Below, in pieces: positions 25,864 through 41,042 of a stretch of 64,000 nucleotides of DNA. The position numbers were made by a program, and so were the translations under genes. Positions within the stretch are counted from its first letter, which is position 1; the number at the start of each line of letters is the position of its first letter. Location: positions 22,390,666 through 22,454,665 of the forward strand of contig NC_092579.1 in assembly GCF_037975245.1 (NCBI RefSeq). The letters run 5' to 3'. Under the pieces are notes generated by a model, which was not told the origin of the DNA, did not search any database, and saw nothing but the letters and a program-made list of their open reading frames with translations. This DNA is from Apostichopus japonicus (lineage: Eukaryota; Echinodermata; Holothuroidea; Aspidochirotida; Stichopodidae).

Positions 25864-28800
25864 CTAAATGACAAGTAACAGTAACAGAAGGGACAAAAAC
25901 ACGCACTTTATATAGAACAGTTACGCCACACACGCACCTACACACAAATGTGCAGCATAGTACGAGAGAATGTGTATAGTAATGGTACTCTACAAGTGTT
26001 AACACTTGCGCGAACCAATATTTATGGCAACATGCATGGATGCTTGAAGAAGAAACCAACCCGAAACAACCACGATTGGCCTGCGTGACACAGAGGCTTG
26101 TACCAGGCCCCTGTGAGCAATTCCGTGAACAACTATCAGTTGGTTATACTTTATGTCTAATTCGATTATGAAGCTTACCGTTGCTTTAATTACCAGACTA
26201 GAGAATTGAGTGAATCTGTAAATATGTAGCTTGTGGTTTCTCCCGTGGGGGGGGGGGGAGGTGGGAGGGGTGATATCTCCCAAACTGAGCAAGATGTTTC
26301 CTAGCGTTTGGAATGACTTGAATGGGGAAATTAATTTTTGTTTGTAACGGGTGTCGACTTCAGAAATGTAGATCCTGCTGAAAATGTATTCTGCAACTGA
26401 TAAGCTTTCAAGCCGTTAGTTGGTGGCGTTATGTTCACTTCGCTTATTGCTTGCGACCCAATAAAACAAAAAAAGTACCTTGTTTTGTTTAAAACTGTTT
26501 GGCTCATGAATTTTGCGTAACTATTAGAAGCAAAAAAATTCATATACAAGTCACATCGTTTATAACATAAATGAAAAGTGATTGAGTCTTTCTGGTTAGC
26601 TCTGAATAATTAAAATAACCTAAGTTTTATGATATTTTTTTTTTGTGGAATTTATTTCCAATTTTCGATGTATCAGATTATGTCGTAGATGAAACTTGAC
26701 GGACGCACGATATTCTAGGAAACTGAATGGAAATATTTATTGGACGAATTTTTAACATTTTAATTATTTAAAAATGGCCATATATAGGCCTATATTAAAG
26801 GAGTGCTCAGTTGACAGTCAGTCGGGACTTAAAAAAACATCGCCTTCTAAATGTGTTAACTATATTGTCTTTTTTTACCGCCCCAATTATATATAGCATC
26901 ATGAGAAAACGGAAAGCTGTGTGCATGTTCGTCACCTGATATGACAATGTGGATTAGAATGAAACCAAGACTCAACAATTATTTTGGGATACATAAGGTA
27001 ATAAAGTTTAGTTGCGCACGGTCTTTTCATTGGATTCATATAGGTAATGAAAAGGAAATTGTTTACGATATTTCCATAGGAAAGTATTATCATCACTGGC
27101 ATAACAAAACTCCGATCAAATGGAGGGGTGGGGTAGGGTAGCGGTAACATTTATGTAATGACAGTTAATTATATATAGCATCAGTACAACGACGCAACTC
27201 TCCAAACTTTCTGGAAGAAATGCATTGGGGGGGGGGGGGGATCAACAGCGTGCGTCTATATCCTTACCCTACCTCACCCTTCACCCTCCCGCTTACCCAT
27301 ATCAGACTTTAACGGGATGCGATGATTTATATGTCTCGCTACTTAGATACATATAAGTGTGTATACATTGGGCTGACATCGTGTCATAAAATCATCGCTT
27401 GAATGAGATCGAACGCATAGAACGCAAAAAAAAGAGGAGAGTTTCTCTTTAGTGAATATCCTAATTTATATATATATATATATATATCCCCTGCAGGGAA
27501 TGTTCTACATTATGTGTTATACATTCTTATGAATCTGTTCAGCGAGATAAAGCGTTCCGGAAACCCCGGATTTAACCTGATTTAGAACAATGACGTCACA
27601 AGCTAATGTGGATGGATTAACCATGAACTCTTTCGTACTTTTTCAATTCAATGTTAAACCGAACGCTACCATCAACAAATACAGCAAGCACCCCCCCCCC
27701 CACCTCCTTTGAAAACAAGAAGAAGTTGAAGAAGGAGAAAAAGAAGATAAAATAAATCTATCGTAATCCAATAACTGCCGAAAATGGCTTGAAGCAACTC
27801 TTAGCCACTTTTCTAGATGAATGAAGATAATCGGGGGTTGTCTTTGGCGACTGGGCATCAGTTCATACGTAAGGGTTAGTTGTAGTTTGTGTTGGCTCGT
27901 ATATAACTTAGCACAATGCTGACCGCCATGTAAGATTATCACATATTGGGTAACCCCCCCCCCCCCCCCAATGCGTGCTGTTTGAGCGGTTTGAACTGTC
28001 AATGGAGACAAGAGTCAGTAATTTATTATAAACAATGAGAATACATCATTCTTCATCCCATACCCATGGTCCCCTGATTGCATCCGAGCCGCGCGGACTG
28101 CAGCTCTCTCCCCTTTCACGGCCTGTCGTCATGCAGCTTCAGTATCCAGTAACACACGCGCACGTACGCGCACACAGTCGCACACCTACAGGATCAAAAC
28201 AGGCAGGACTTTTCCCATTGTTTCTTGGTAATCGTTAATCTATGGCATGTAAAAAGCTCAAGGACAATAGAAACTATTGTTCTGCATATCAAAAGACAAT
28301 AGAAGACTAAAGAGAGTTAAATCTCTCTGTAAATCCAGCTCCAGAAGATTATTTTAGAATTGTACCATCAATTGAGATTTAAACTCGAAATAAAAATGAA
28401 ATAAAAAAAACTAATTAGTTCTTGACGGGTGACAGGCATAAAGATGGTTAAATCTTCTGTTTTGTGATCTCCTACTGTTTTGAATTGTCAAGTCTGGTTG
28501 TGCCTTCTGGCTATACTTTAACAAGTTGGATATATTGAACGCATCCTTGTAAACAACAATACAACGAATACAAGCTGTTATTGTGTTTACTCTGTCGACC
28601 TAAAACAACTGGCGTAATTAGAAGGAAAACAAAAGTAGCTCTTGTGTTTCTATCATGCCATGGCTAGACTTTGTGAATCGTTTTGTTGTTGTATATTTGG
28701 CTCTATCCTATTGCCTCTCTTTCGTGTCTTCCTGTCCATCACATGGGTGGGTGGGTATAAAAAGAGGGAGTAAGTTATATACCATTAAACAGCGGCAAGC

Positions 28801-30927
28801 TGGCTCAGTGTAGGTAGACCCGTAGAAGATTTGGCAATATCAAACACTGCAGTGTGACTAAATCATAAGAAACATTGGAATATACATGGAAGTAACACAA
28901 TGACGCTGCCATCTGGTTGGATATTGAAGCCAATTCAAGGTTAGCATTTTCATCCGTAATATATTTCAAACTGTATAGAGGGAGCGATCGCTATTGTGTA
29001 AATAAATTTAGAACACGGTTTTAAACATTAGCCTGTCGGTTATGTTTATTCAGTTTATATTGCATGTTTATTCATCTTTCTGTGTAGAGAGGGCGCAGTA
29101 GAGAGAGAGAGAGCGATTTGTTTTATTTTGAGGGACAGCTTGGGGGGGGGGGGGGGTTGGTGACGAAGTTTTGCCAACATTTTGTGTTATTATAATGTAG
29201 TACTATGAAATAGACCTATCTTGTTTGCGTCTGTTTTGGTATGGCTGGTTTTGGTATGGCTGTACCTTATGGACAGCCGTTTCAACATTTTTTTTTTCTG
29301 ATAATATCTGAATTAAAGTTTGAAAAAGTTTGAGTGCAGGGTTATTTTAGAAACTGGAATAATATTTCAAATAAGCTTATTAGGAATAAAATTCCCATAG
29401 TTTCGATAATTTCACCCAAACCTTCCGAGTCAGATTAACACTGATAATAATAGTCCTGATTAAAAATAAGACACCATCCTATAGTTTTTCTGACAATATG
29501 AACGTTTCACGTTGTAACACTTCTTCTAAAACAATGCCTATGGTAATGAGTTATATACCTATTTACATGATACAGATTAATCCAAATAGTATTTCGGACA
29601 TCTGTTAAGTTTGTTTTTGCCTGTTAATGTCTTCTTTTTTTACTTTTCTTTTTAGCAATTATTGTTTCCGTTTTACTTTGTATTTCATTTTTAATTACTT
29701 TATTTTCATTTTTCCCCTAGTTTAATTAGTTACCGTATTTTAAATTCCTCTCTTATTCCTATTTTTCTTGGATCAACTCTGTTTTCATGCTTCTTTTTAC
29801 ATCACGGAATCCCCTGCACACGTTGCAAGTTTTGTTGGTTACTATTCATTTTATTTTATAAAATATGCTTGTCTGTTTTATAAGTAATAAACGAAATGAA
29901 AGCCAAACTCGAGGCAGCCATAAATGTTATATATATGTCTTGTCCTATTTGAGAAGGTCGTCAGTGGACAAAAGCATGCCTCGTTAATTGATTTCAACCT
30001 CGTAATCTTTGTTCCCACGACACTCGAGAGGAAAAACTAAATTCCCTCATTTAGAGATATAATATCCTAGTTAGGTCTTATCTTCATTGTCAGTGGTCAA
30101 ATGACAATGAAGCTTTGTCCAGAGTTGTGAACAATTCCTTTTGTCGAAAATTCTGACACCGAAAAACGGATTATTTCTCGTTAATAATCCTTGCTAGACT
30201 ATTCTTCGATTTTGTCGCCGTTTTAAAGGATTTTTAACTTGTAGGTGAAACCTGGTAAACTTGGTCAGTATCAATTTCACCGAGTCTTCTTTGAAATTTG
30301 GGAAAACTTATTTACAAAGTATTTTATCAAAGAGAGAATGCCGGGTAAATAAATGATGATTGGTATTTGAGAAATCCATTACAAGGTGTAAAATCAAATG
30401 TAAAGCGGTTTCTTTGTGATTATTCAGTGCTTTGATAGGACATCGAAGGTTAAACAGACTTTATGTTGCTTTATGTTGTGATTTCCAACAAATGTCTCTC
30501 CCGCCTGCAGGCAACGGACGTTAGATGGTGTCATTAATGTTGCATGCATATATAGCTGCTTACATCACAGTTAAACCTCGCTACTATTCATAATTACCGA
30601 ACATAAAACTTTATAGTCCAGGCCTATACCACACTTTTCATGTAAGATTTAACCAGCCCAATTTGCATACCAGATTCGGGGCGAGAAGAGAAACTTTATA
30701 GCTATCACATGATACCATAAACGGGTTACTCTGGTGGGAGGGAGGGGCATGGGAGGGGGTCATCTTGTGATAATCTTATCGGTAACTTTACATAAGAACA
30801 TGTTAGGACCTCATATAGATAGAATGATGTACCCATAGGTCCGAACGTCCCTCGTGCTACGAGAGGTCCGTGCAGATGTGAGTTCGTCAAACCTGCAATA
30901 GGGAGCGAGTGTCTAGCTTTTTGTAGG
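25864..30927. other. Gene-free stretch with microsatellites and poly-G/C runs
   Basis: No coding exon was recognised. Contents are G-runs at about 26250-26260, 27227-27240 and 29143-29156, C-runs at about 27690-27700 and 27954-27969, a TA tract at about 27465-27488, an alternating purine-pyrimidine CACACGCGCACGTACGCGCA stretch at about 28152-28175 (Z-DNA-prone by rule) and a GA tract at about 29099-29113. A palindromic TGACGTCA lies at 27591-27598. Confidence 0.45.
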
Positions 30928-31330
30928 GTGAAATTGTGAAAACCTCGTAAACACGATATCTCCAGAAGGGGTGTGTATAGGAGTACCACATTCTGTAAAA
31001 GAAGCCTATTGCTTTTGGTGGAGGGCAAAGGTCACTTGGGGTCACCAGGGGTCAAATTGTGAAAACCTTGTTATCACGATATCTCAATACTGGAAGCCAA
31101 TTGGCAGACCTCTCATTTAGTGTGTAGAAGTACCACATTGAATAAAGAAGACTATTGTTTTTGGTGAAGGTCAAATATCATTTGGGTTCATCAGAGGTCA
31201 AATCGTGAAACCCTTGTAAACTGTACACCCTCACTATACATTACGTGAGATTCATGAAGAAAACTGCTCATGTTACATCATCGAAACCACAATGCATTTT
31301 TGTGTTCTGGTTGTTTTTCTATTTGCCAGA
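30928..31330. repeat. Dispersed tandem family, copy 1 (GTAAACACGATATCTC units)
   Basis: Units of about 123-146 bp begin near 30931, 31054 and 31200. Each has AAATTGTGAAAACC, CACGATATCTC, AGTACCACATT, AAGAAGCCTATTG and GGAGG(G/T)CAAAGGTCA-like words in the same order. A final segment (about 31220-31330, TACACCCTCACTATACATTA onwards) is shared with copy 2 at 51826-52300. The Met-initiated frames across it are not conserved between copies and are rejected. Confidence 0.88.
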
Positions 31331-33965
31331 GATATATTATCTATACTTTGTAAACGCATGTGCATATAGGGCCGCGTACCTGGGCATGCAGGGACTGTTG
31401 CGACACACTGTATTGTCTTTGAACTGTATGCCAATATGGAAACAGTTTTTGGATACAGCATTAGGTTATTGTAACTTCATAATCAATATTAAAGTAGATT
31501 TGACCCCTATCAGATATAAAAGACGAAACCTTCATTTTTATTTATAATCTGTTAATTCTGTACCACTGACCTGTCTGAATATGGATTTTTGAGCCCTTGA
31601 ACTATCTTTGAATACAAAGCGATATAGAGTTTCTCTTGACACTTCGTTTAATATCTTCCGATAATATGACAATGATATGAGACCAGGACTTTGCACTCGA
31701 CACACTTTGAACTCCAATAATACCGATTATTAAACGCTTAACAGGGTAAAAATAAAAGGGTTCAAATTCACGTAATAAATATCAATTCTTACGAACATGC
31801 ATGAGATCTAAAATAAAGCAGTTGTTGCTGCATACTTTTGTAGTGACCCTATACGTTCACTAATAATGTACCGGAAGAACGCCCGACCTGTCTATGGGAA
31901 GCCAATAGGGCCATAAACGTCTGTCTATTATTATAGGTATTGTCTAACAACGAAGCGTTTTCACTCTTTGTGTACAATAATGTCAACGTGTAGTCGACAA
32001 CGTATATAGAAACCTACCATGACAAAGACGTGTACATGATTTCAAAGGTTTGTGTATGTGGGGGTGGGGTGGGGATTGGGGGGGTTGATCGGGTGGAAGG
32101 CAATTCCAATAGCCCCGATTTAGGTAGGGAGGATGGATCTATATGGACCAAGATGAGTGATCTAAGTTTTCTCCGATTGTACTTGGTTTAAAAAATCTCT
32201 CAGCTGATAAGTTTACCCCCGACTGACCATCGAAGCGAGGGCGCCATGGCTATTGGTCCATATTTGCGAAGTCACTGAGTCATGGACAAACTGGCGTTTT
32301 ATAAGAATAAGATATTTGTGATTTGTAAGACACTCAATTAGTTTCTACTACATACGTACAAATTCGAGAAACTACAACAAGTTGATAACATGAGTAAAAT
32401 CTCTTCACCGATTGGTTGCTTCGAAAACGTGTAGTAGATGTAGACGTTATGACCCTTTTATATCATATGAATTACGTGCATGTGTTGATCTGTTTTTTTT
32501 TATAACTTTTCATAAAACGTTCAATATTAGCGAAGTAAATCACGTGCAAATCTAGGCTTATATGTAGTTTTGCTATATATTAGTTACACGACTAACATGT
32601 TAACTGTCATGTAAGAAAGTATAGTTGAAAATTACATGACGGAATGTAAGTTTATCCCCCACTGTAGAATAAAACACTTTGAACGACAGCATACAGTATG
32701 TATGTATGTGCAGTCATAGAGTATACATCCATTTTCGGTAAGTTCAAGCAATAATTCAAACTTGGCGTTCCAAAGGCTGTACTCTTTTACAATTTTAACG
32801 TCTTTATCGTGTTCGCTCGTACAGTAATTTGTCTGCTCAGTTAATATATAGCGTTATCTTTCGGGACTCTTTCTCAAAAGACTTGCCCGGTTCATGGCAC
32901 GCCGAGAAACTGAACTCGAAAGAGAGATAAGAACTCGTTAAATCTTGTCAGCATTTTTTTTTTGCCGTGATCCGTTTCTGTAACAGCTACAATTTCATTA
33001 AGTCAAGAAATCTCATTTTACGTGTCAAAAGCAGCCTGATATCCTCACAACGCTGCAATCTTGTAGTCCTTTTAACTTTTGAATGATCACTGAATTTGTG
33101 TGAAGTCTTGCCCCGTAGCAGCGCAAAGGGGTCTATTTGGTTTTCATTAAGTAATTGACTTTCCCGTTCCGATTAGACTTAAAGGATCCTGTCATAATTA
33201 AAGGACCATGAGTCCATTGAACGAATATGATATCCCCCAAACCAAGCTTATTAATCTCATTTAATCTTTTTACATATTTACTATCAATCGTGTAAACAAC
33301 ACGAATGTTGCAATTGTAAGATAATACATACAGGTAATAATAATAATAACAATAATAATAGCGCACCCGAACATAACCTTCCGTTAAAGTATAGACGACT
33401 TCTCATTTTTTATGTAACCAAATTCAAATATGATGCCGACACTCACTTAAGGACAACGGCGCACTAAACACAATTCTGCGTTCAGCGGAACATGATACTT
33501 ACATGAGAATGAAATCAATCAGTATTGTAGTTTAATATTTGTACATGGTCATGTGATACATGGTACAGCGTTGTTATTACTACGGCTGCACGTTGTGACG
33601 TCATGCATAATTAGTGATTAATTCAAGCGCCGATTATACATGTGACGACCCATCACCTTTAATACCAGTCATCGCGGCTCTTGTTTGTTATATGATGCTT
33701 ATCTTGCTTGACGCTTATCTTGTGTTTTATTCCCCCAATAACCGCCATAATTCCAGATAGAGGAACCTCGAGTATATCGTTTCAGAACTAAAAGCCATCT
33801 ACAAGCAGGATATAATGTAAAGTTAAAGCAGATAATGTTGTATGATTGGATAGCGCTTATGTACTCAAAGTGTACCCATGGATGCGTAATTCAAAACAAT
33901 TGAAGGTGTTTTACAACTGTTTACGAAATAGGCATGGGCTACAATATAGATACATATACATATAC
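31331..33965. other. Gene-free stretch
   Basis: No exon was recognised. A G-rich run lies at about 32059-32084, an AAT-type trinucleotide tract at about 33335-33360, and a palindromic TGACGTCA at 33596-33603. Confidence 0.4.

Positions 33966-34036
<71 letters not shown>
33966..34036. repeat. (TA)n microsatellite
   Basis: About 70 bp of almost uninterrupted TA dinucleotides. Confidence 0.96.
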
Positions 34037-36275
<2,239 letters not shown>

Positions 36276-37740
36276 CATATAGAATTCATTCCCTTGCAAT
36301 AATATCCTCAAAATAAACCAATGTGTAAGAAATATCTTCTTTCTTTTGGTATGGTTTTCAATAATTGCTTTCCATATTACTTCACTTTTGATTTCTGCTC
36401 AGATGTGTCACGTGATGCGCAGTAATTTTCACACGTGTGAGACTTGTTTATTAAATTTACCGATGATATGGTTAATTGTCCGTACCCAATTCATAATCTC
36501 TGAGGGGCATTTTCATCTTCTTCTTCTTTACAAGTTATTTATGTGCAAACTATTTTCGATGTTAATTCCTGACGTTAATCGAAATGTCAAGGCTATGGGA
36601 AAAGTCAAAATAACAGCTGCCATGCCACGATATAGCAATGTATATCGTATATAGGCATTTAGTGTACACGTCTCGTAATCTAAAAGCATACACAAAAGAA
36701 ATTGTAAAGGCTAGTATTTTAAACGACTTTGAACGTCAGCAATAAATATAGTCCCAAAACATATGCTAGAAAGTCAATAATGGTCACCCATTTCAAATTT
36801 TCAAATCACAGTTTCGAATGCCTACTTCAAATCTCTATCCCTTTATAAGAAATACCTGTGTCTATAAGTATAACTCAACATTCATTCATGGTGGGGGGAT
36901 TCAAAGAAGAACTGTGTAGGGAAAAAGGAGTGGGGACAGGGGTGGGGGGGGGGGAATCTGCAGCTTTAGGTCAAGACCATCGGCTAAATCTTACTTTCGA
37001 TTGATGCATAAAGTTGCGATACATTGAAGACGGGAGCGTAATTCCGAAAGGGGCAAAAAAAGTATAAGAAATTCTGATTTTTTTTATTTTATTCGAATAG
37101 GTCATTTCCCCTCTTTTTTTCATTTTTTACGTTTCTCAGCTTGTCTTCAATGTCTTTTCGTCTATATTTATTCTTTCACACATTAAAGGCTCTCTATTTT
37201 GTTGTGTTTGTTGTTGCTATGGATCCCAACGTTTTCGTTATAGGGTGATTAGCTTCATTAAGATAAATTACTTTAATTTAGCATGAAACGAACTTATCGA
37301 GAGTAACTTTTCCCAGCCACTTAAATGGACTATTCTAGGAAGAAATTTTTCTTTAACCCGGGTATTACAATGGAGCTGTCATTATAACGCTGACTTCAGG
37401 CATAATTTTAGTCTTAATATATGAAATAGTTCAACAAAATAGTTTGGGTACTAGTACAGAGGTATAATGTTTCTATAACTATTCTGGTTTTCAATATACT
37501 CAGCTTTATACACTACTAAATCTGCACATTCAAGATATTTTTTTTTCAATTTGATTGTCAAATAATCATATTATGGATTAAAGGATATGCAGACAAAATA
37601 TATGTACTTCGTTATTGTGCAACAATGTTAAACTTTCACAAAAATATGTAAAAGAGATCATGTAAAACAAAGGAAAGGGTTTAACGTAATAATTACAACC
37701 AAATCATTTGAGGGATTAGACAGTATTCTGTTGTAACAAG
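36276..37740. other. Gene-free stretch
   Basis: No gene was recognised. G-rich runs lie at about 36892-36898 and 36932-36954. A 102-codon frame at 36346-36654 is unconserved in appearance and was not accepted. Confidence 0.4.
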
Positions 37741-37748
37741 TGTACAAG

Positions 37749-38335
37749 CAGTGGCGGCGGAACCGGGGGGGGGGGGACTTGGGGGCTCAGCCCCCCATGA
37801 AAAAGTTGAGGGGGCAAATGCATGATAAGCCTCCCCCCCAATATTACCAAGGCTCCGTTTTATTTTATTTTTATTTTAATCAATTATTAAACGAACAAAA
37901 ACACAATATTAGCATTTCACCTGTACTGTATAGGGTACATGCATTCGTGACAGTGCTTGGTGCATAGAAATTTGTTGGCAACTGCACATGGTTTTGGAAT
38001 TACCCATTTGTTGACATTAAGAAATGCTTTCTGTTTTCTTATGACATTTATTTAATTATTGCATTTAATTGCAAGTAGTAATTTACTACACTCAAAAACG
38101 TCTTTGCGAGTACACTACGAGTAATAGCTACTCTCTTACACCATCGAATATACAAATTACAATGTTTTTACAGATTTTTACGTGCAATCTGAGAAATTGC
38201 AGGCTTGAGACCCATATTTTAGGGCCAGGTATGCGCAGCATAAAACACTCGGGAAGTGCCGTTTCCGGCCATCTGGGGGTTTGATAGTCTCCACACATTA
38301 GCCCCCCAAATAATTTTCCCGTTCCGCCGCGCCTG
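37749..38335. mobile_element. hAT-like MITE (587 bp) with 8-bp TSD
   Basis: Begins CAGTGGCGGCGGAAC and ends GTTCCGCCGCGCCTG, whose complement CAGGCGCGGCGGAAC matches the start at 13 of 15 positions. It is flanked by identical TGTACAAG at 37741-37748 and 38336-38343. Poly-G and poly-C blocks sit just inside the left end. Near 38248-38285 it carries a module (ACTCGGGAAGTGCCGTTTCC, then GGCCATCTG) also found twice in the element at 57480-58738. No transposase frame is present. Confidence 0.88.
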
Positions 38336-38343
38336 TGTACAAG

Positions 38344-39215
38344 GTTATATAGAACCAGACGCAAGCGGAATTGCTATATTTGTTTATAGCATATCCATGT
38401 GTTAGGCCTATAGATTTCATTTTCAATTTTCAAAACTTAAAGAATTGGTTTGTCATCATTCATAGTTACTGAAACTAAGACAGTATACATTCAATTAAAA
38501 TCGCAGTTGCGGCTTGTTTTTCTCAGAACATAGATACCTCAAGCCCAAGCGTTTCACTGGACTTTTCGGCCAATGAATCTTTTTTCTTAAAGGTAATGAA
38601 AACCCTAAAATTATTCTTTAGCTAGACATGTGATGGCGATGATACTTTCCTCAAATCAGTTAAGAAAAATCTTCATTCCGTCTGTGAGATATCACGTGTT
38701 TTAAATTTCATGTCAAGAGCTGCCATTTTGTCAAATGCTTATTTTCATTGTTTCACCTGCAGGGAGGTGGAATATCGTATAGTTTTCATTTCGTTTTGTG
38801 GAGGTCAAAAGTTCATTTGAGGTCGACAGAGGTGGAAAGTATGAAAACAAATTGTAAACAAGATAATCCTAAACACTTCCTACAAAACTTTGTTATAATT
38901 TTGTAAAAAAAATAGATCGTTGTAATTTAGTAATCTATAGTTTTTATCCTTATAATTAAGAGCGGTCTTGAGTCCCGTACGGCGATTTTCTCATGCCCGC
39001 TAAAGGCCATATATAGTAGAACATTGTTGAATGATATCACGAAAATGCTAAATAGTATTGCTATTGTGTTGAGTAATAAAAATATGACATTTCACTCAAA
39101 TTTGTTTATTTTCTCGTTGATAAAGTCACTGTACAGGCGAATACCATATCTGCTATTATGCTTTTTCTATAGTTCTCTAATATTACATTTATTGGTTTTT
39201 GCCAAGTGCAGTTTT
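38344..39215. other. Gene-free stretch with fragment of GGTCAAA family
   Basis: Around 38805-38870, GGAGGTCAAAAGTTCATTTG, a GAGGT word, TGAAAAC and TTGTAAACAAGAT occur in the order of the dispersed tandem family, marking a diverged single unit. No gene was seen. Confidence 0.45.
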
Positions 39216-39419
39216 GATACAGTTTGTCAACACATGTCTACATTTTCAGAAATCCTGTTATCATTTGGCTATATGCCGTACGAACCACTTTTATCAATAT
39301 TCTTATTAACATTTTTAATAGCCTCTGCATGTGGGTGAAAATGATTTGTGTAGAAGAACACCTTTTGATAGGTTCTTTGAAAGAAGACATGTTATGTGTT
39401 TTGGTATTGTGTTCCATCG
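39216..39419. repeat. Segmental duplication, copy A (about 204 bp)
   Basis: Begins GATACAGTTTGTCAACAC and ends around GTGTTCCATC. The second copy lies 497 bp downstream, in the same orientation, at 39713-39915. A shared open frame (DTV.QH..TFSE.LLSFG pattern) exists in both copies, but six of the eight substitutions in its well-aligned part change the amino acid, so there is no sign of protein-level selection. Confidence 0.85.
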
Positions 39420-39712
39420 CTCACTCTTGAACCGGGTCTGAACGCCACTGAACTTAAAGCTAGCAGTAACTAGAACACATATATTAATACTAATATTAAA
39501 ACTATTTCGTTGTTAGTTCACGCATTAACAAAGAGACATTGAGCCTCTATAGTCAACCGATATTTGTACGTATATGCCCAGAACTATTTCTGCACGTGAT
39601 ACAGAAATAATGCATTTCGTTGGATGTATATATTCATAAAAAAGTTTATAACATTCATGTTTTGCGTTACATACAATATATTCACATCATTGAGTCCCTA
39701 TACAATACACCC

Positions 39713-39915
39713 GATACAGTTTACCAACACCTGTTGACATTTTCAGAGGTCCTGTTATCATTTGGCTGTATGTCGTACGAACCACTTTTATCAATATTCT
39801 TGTTAACATTTTTAGTACCTCTGCATGTGGGTGAAAATGAGTTGTCTATAGAAGAACACTAAAGGTTCTTAGAATGAAGACATGCTATATGTGTTTTGAT
39901 ATCGTGTTCCATCTC
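39713..39915. repeat. Segmental duplication, copy B (about 203 bp)
   Basis: A diverged direct copy of 39216-39419, sharing TGTTATCATTTGGCT, CGTACGAACCACTTTTATCA, CTCTGCATGTGGGTGAAAAT and GAAGACATG. Small indels occur after about 39855. No target-site duplication or terminal repeat was noticed. Confidence 0.85.
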
Positions 39916-40989
39916 CCCGGACGGTCGTATGTGCACCGTCATTGGTCGGTTCACGGTACAGTACAACTCACGTAGAACTGCAGTGTGATGGGTCATGATG
40001 TTTCATTAATGTAAAGGTAAATTGCTACCATGGTTCAGCGTACGTGCAAGGTGACATAAGTCACTGACTGGCAAATAAGCGTCAAGAACCCCCCCCCCCT
40101 CCCGTGAGAGTGGTTGACAAGGTCATATTTGTGCCAAATATATGATTGACTGAGTCACGTGATATTTAAAGGGGCGGAGTTTCACGTTTTAAATGACTCT
40201 CGCGTATCATCTTCATTCCGTACGAGGGAGGCTGATGTTGTTAATGGTCGCCGCCACTGACGGGGTACACGAGGTGTGGGGAGGGGGGTGGGTGGGACAG
40301 GTAAAGGCATTGACCCCACTTCAACGTTTTTGTAAACATGTAATAAATGTGTATTAATCCTAAGTACTCCTTGCCTATCACAATATGTCTTGCTACACCC
40401 CTTCCTGACGAGCTTAAGTGTACACTCCTATAGCAAAACCCACAGGGCATTAACGGCTGTCCATTACTACGACGCGAGCTCGATACTTTCCGCAATCAGT
40501 GCATATACAGATTTTAATGCCAGTGCCATCCATGAAGGCAAATTCAGTCGAGGCAATGTAAGGAAGGATATGACTCGTTTTATAACATCACATTATCAAT
40601 CTTCGTAACCCTTGTCCATACATGTATGATAAATACGATAAAATGTGATGAACATAATTTTCATCATATTGATAACCTTTGACCTAGAAAACAGGAAGAA
40701 CTCTAAAAGTAGACTAATCAAACCCTCTTTATTTTTAAAGTCAAATCCACGGAGGTCCGCTGAGTTACCACACGCGATTCAAAGCTCCTTTTTCTGCATC
40801 ATATAATAACCATTGATATATGAACTTTATGGTGGAATTTAAAAACAAACGTCTTTAGGCTGCAAGGGGTGGGAATTTAATTACCTGGTGACGTGAAAGA
40901 TATTCAAATTTATGTCTTTAAGAATTTATAGACGAAAACTGAATCTGTTGCAATTTAAAGACACCTAGAGATTTGATTGTTCTGATCCC

Positions 40990-40990
<1 letters not shown>
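39916..40990. other. Gene-free stretch with clustered promoter-like motifs
   Basis: TGAGTCACGTGA at 40151-40162 overlaps an AP-1 site (TGAGTCA) and an E-box (CACGTG). TATTTAAA and GGGGCGGAG (a GC box) follow within 20 bp. A C-run lies at about 40090-40099. This could be a distal promoter for the FAM167-family gene 3 kb downstream or a chance cluster. No exon was seen. Confidence 0.35.

Positions 40991-40991
<1 letters not shown>

Positions 40992-41042
<51 letters not shown>

Noticed and set aside
26041-26080. Second hammerhead-like string (TTGAAGAAGAAACC...CGAAAC) on the + strand
   Set aside because: The sequence between the two core words does not form a stem.
31245-31547. 100-codon frame after the 31-kb tandem repeat
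   Set aside because: Its first part lies in the dispersed repeat tail and the frame is broken in the copy at 52 kb.
39024-39338. 104-codon hydrophobic frame, partly repeated at 39620-39862
   Set aside because: The similarity is DNA-level duplication; most differences change residues, so no coding constraint.
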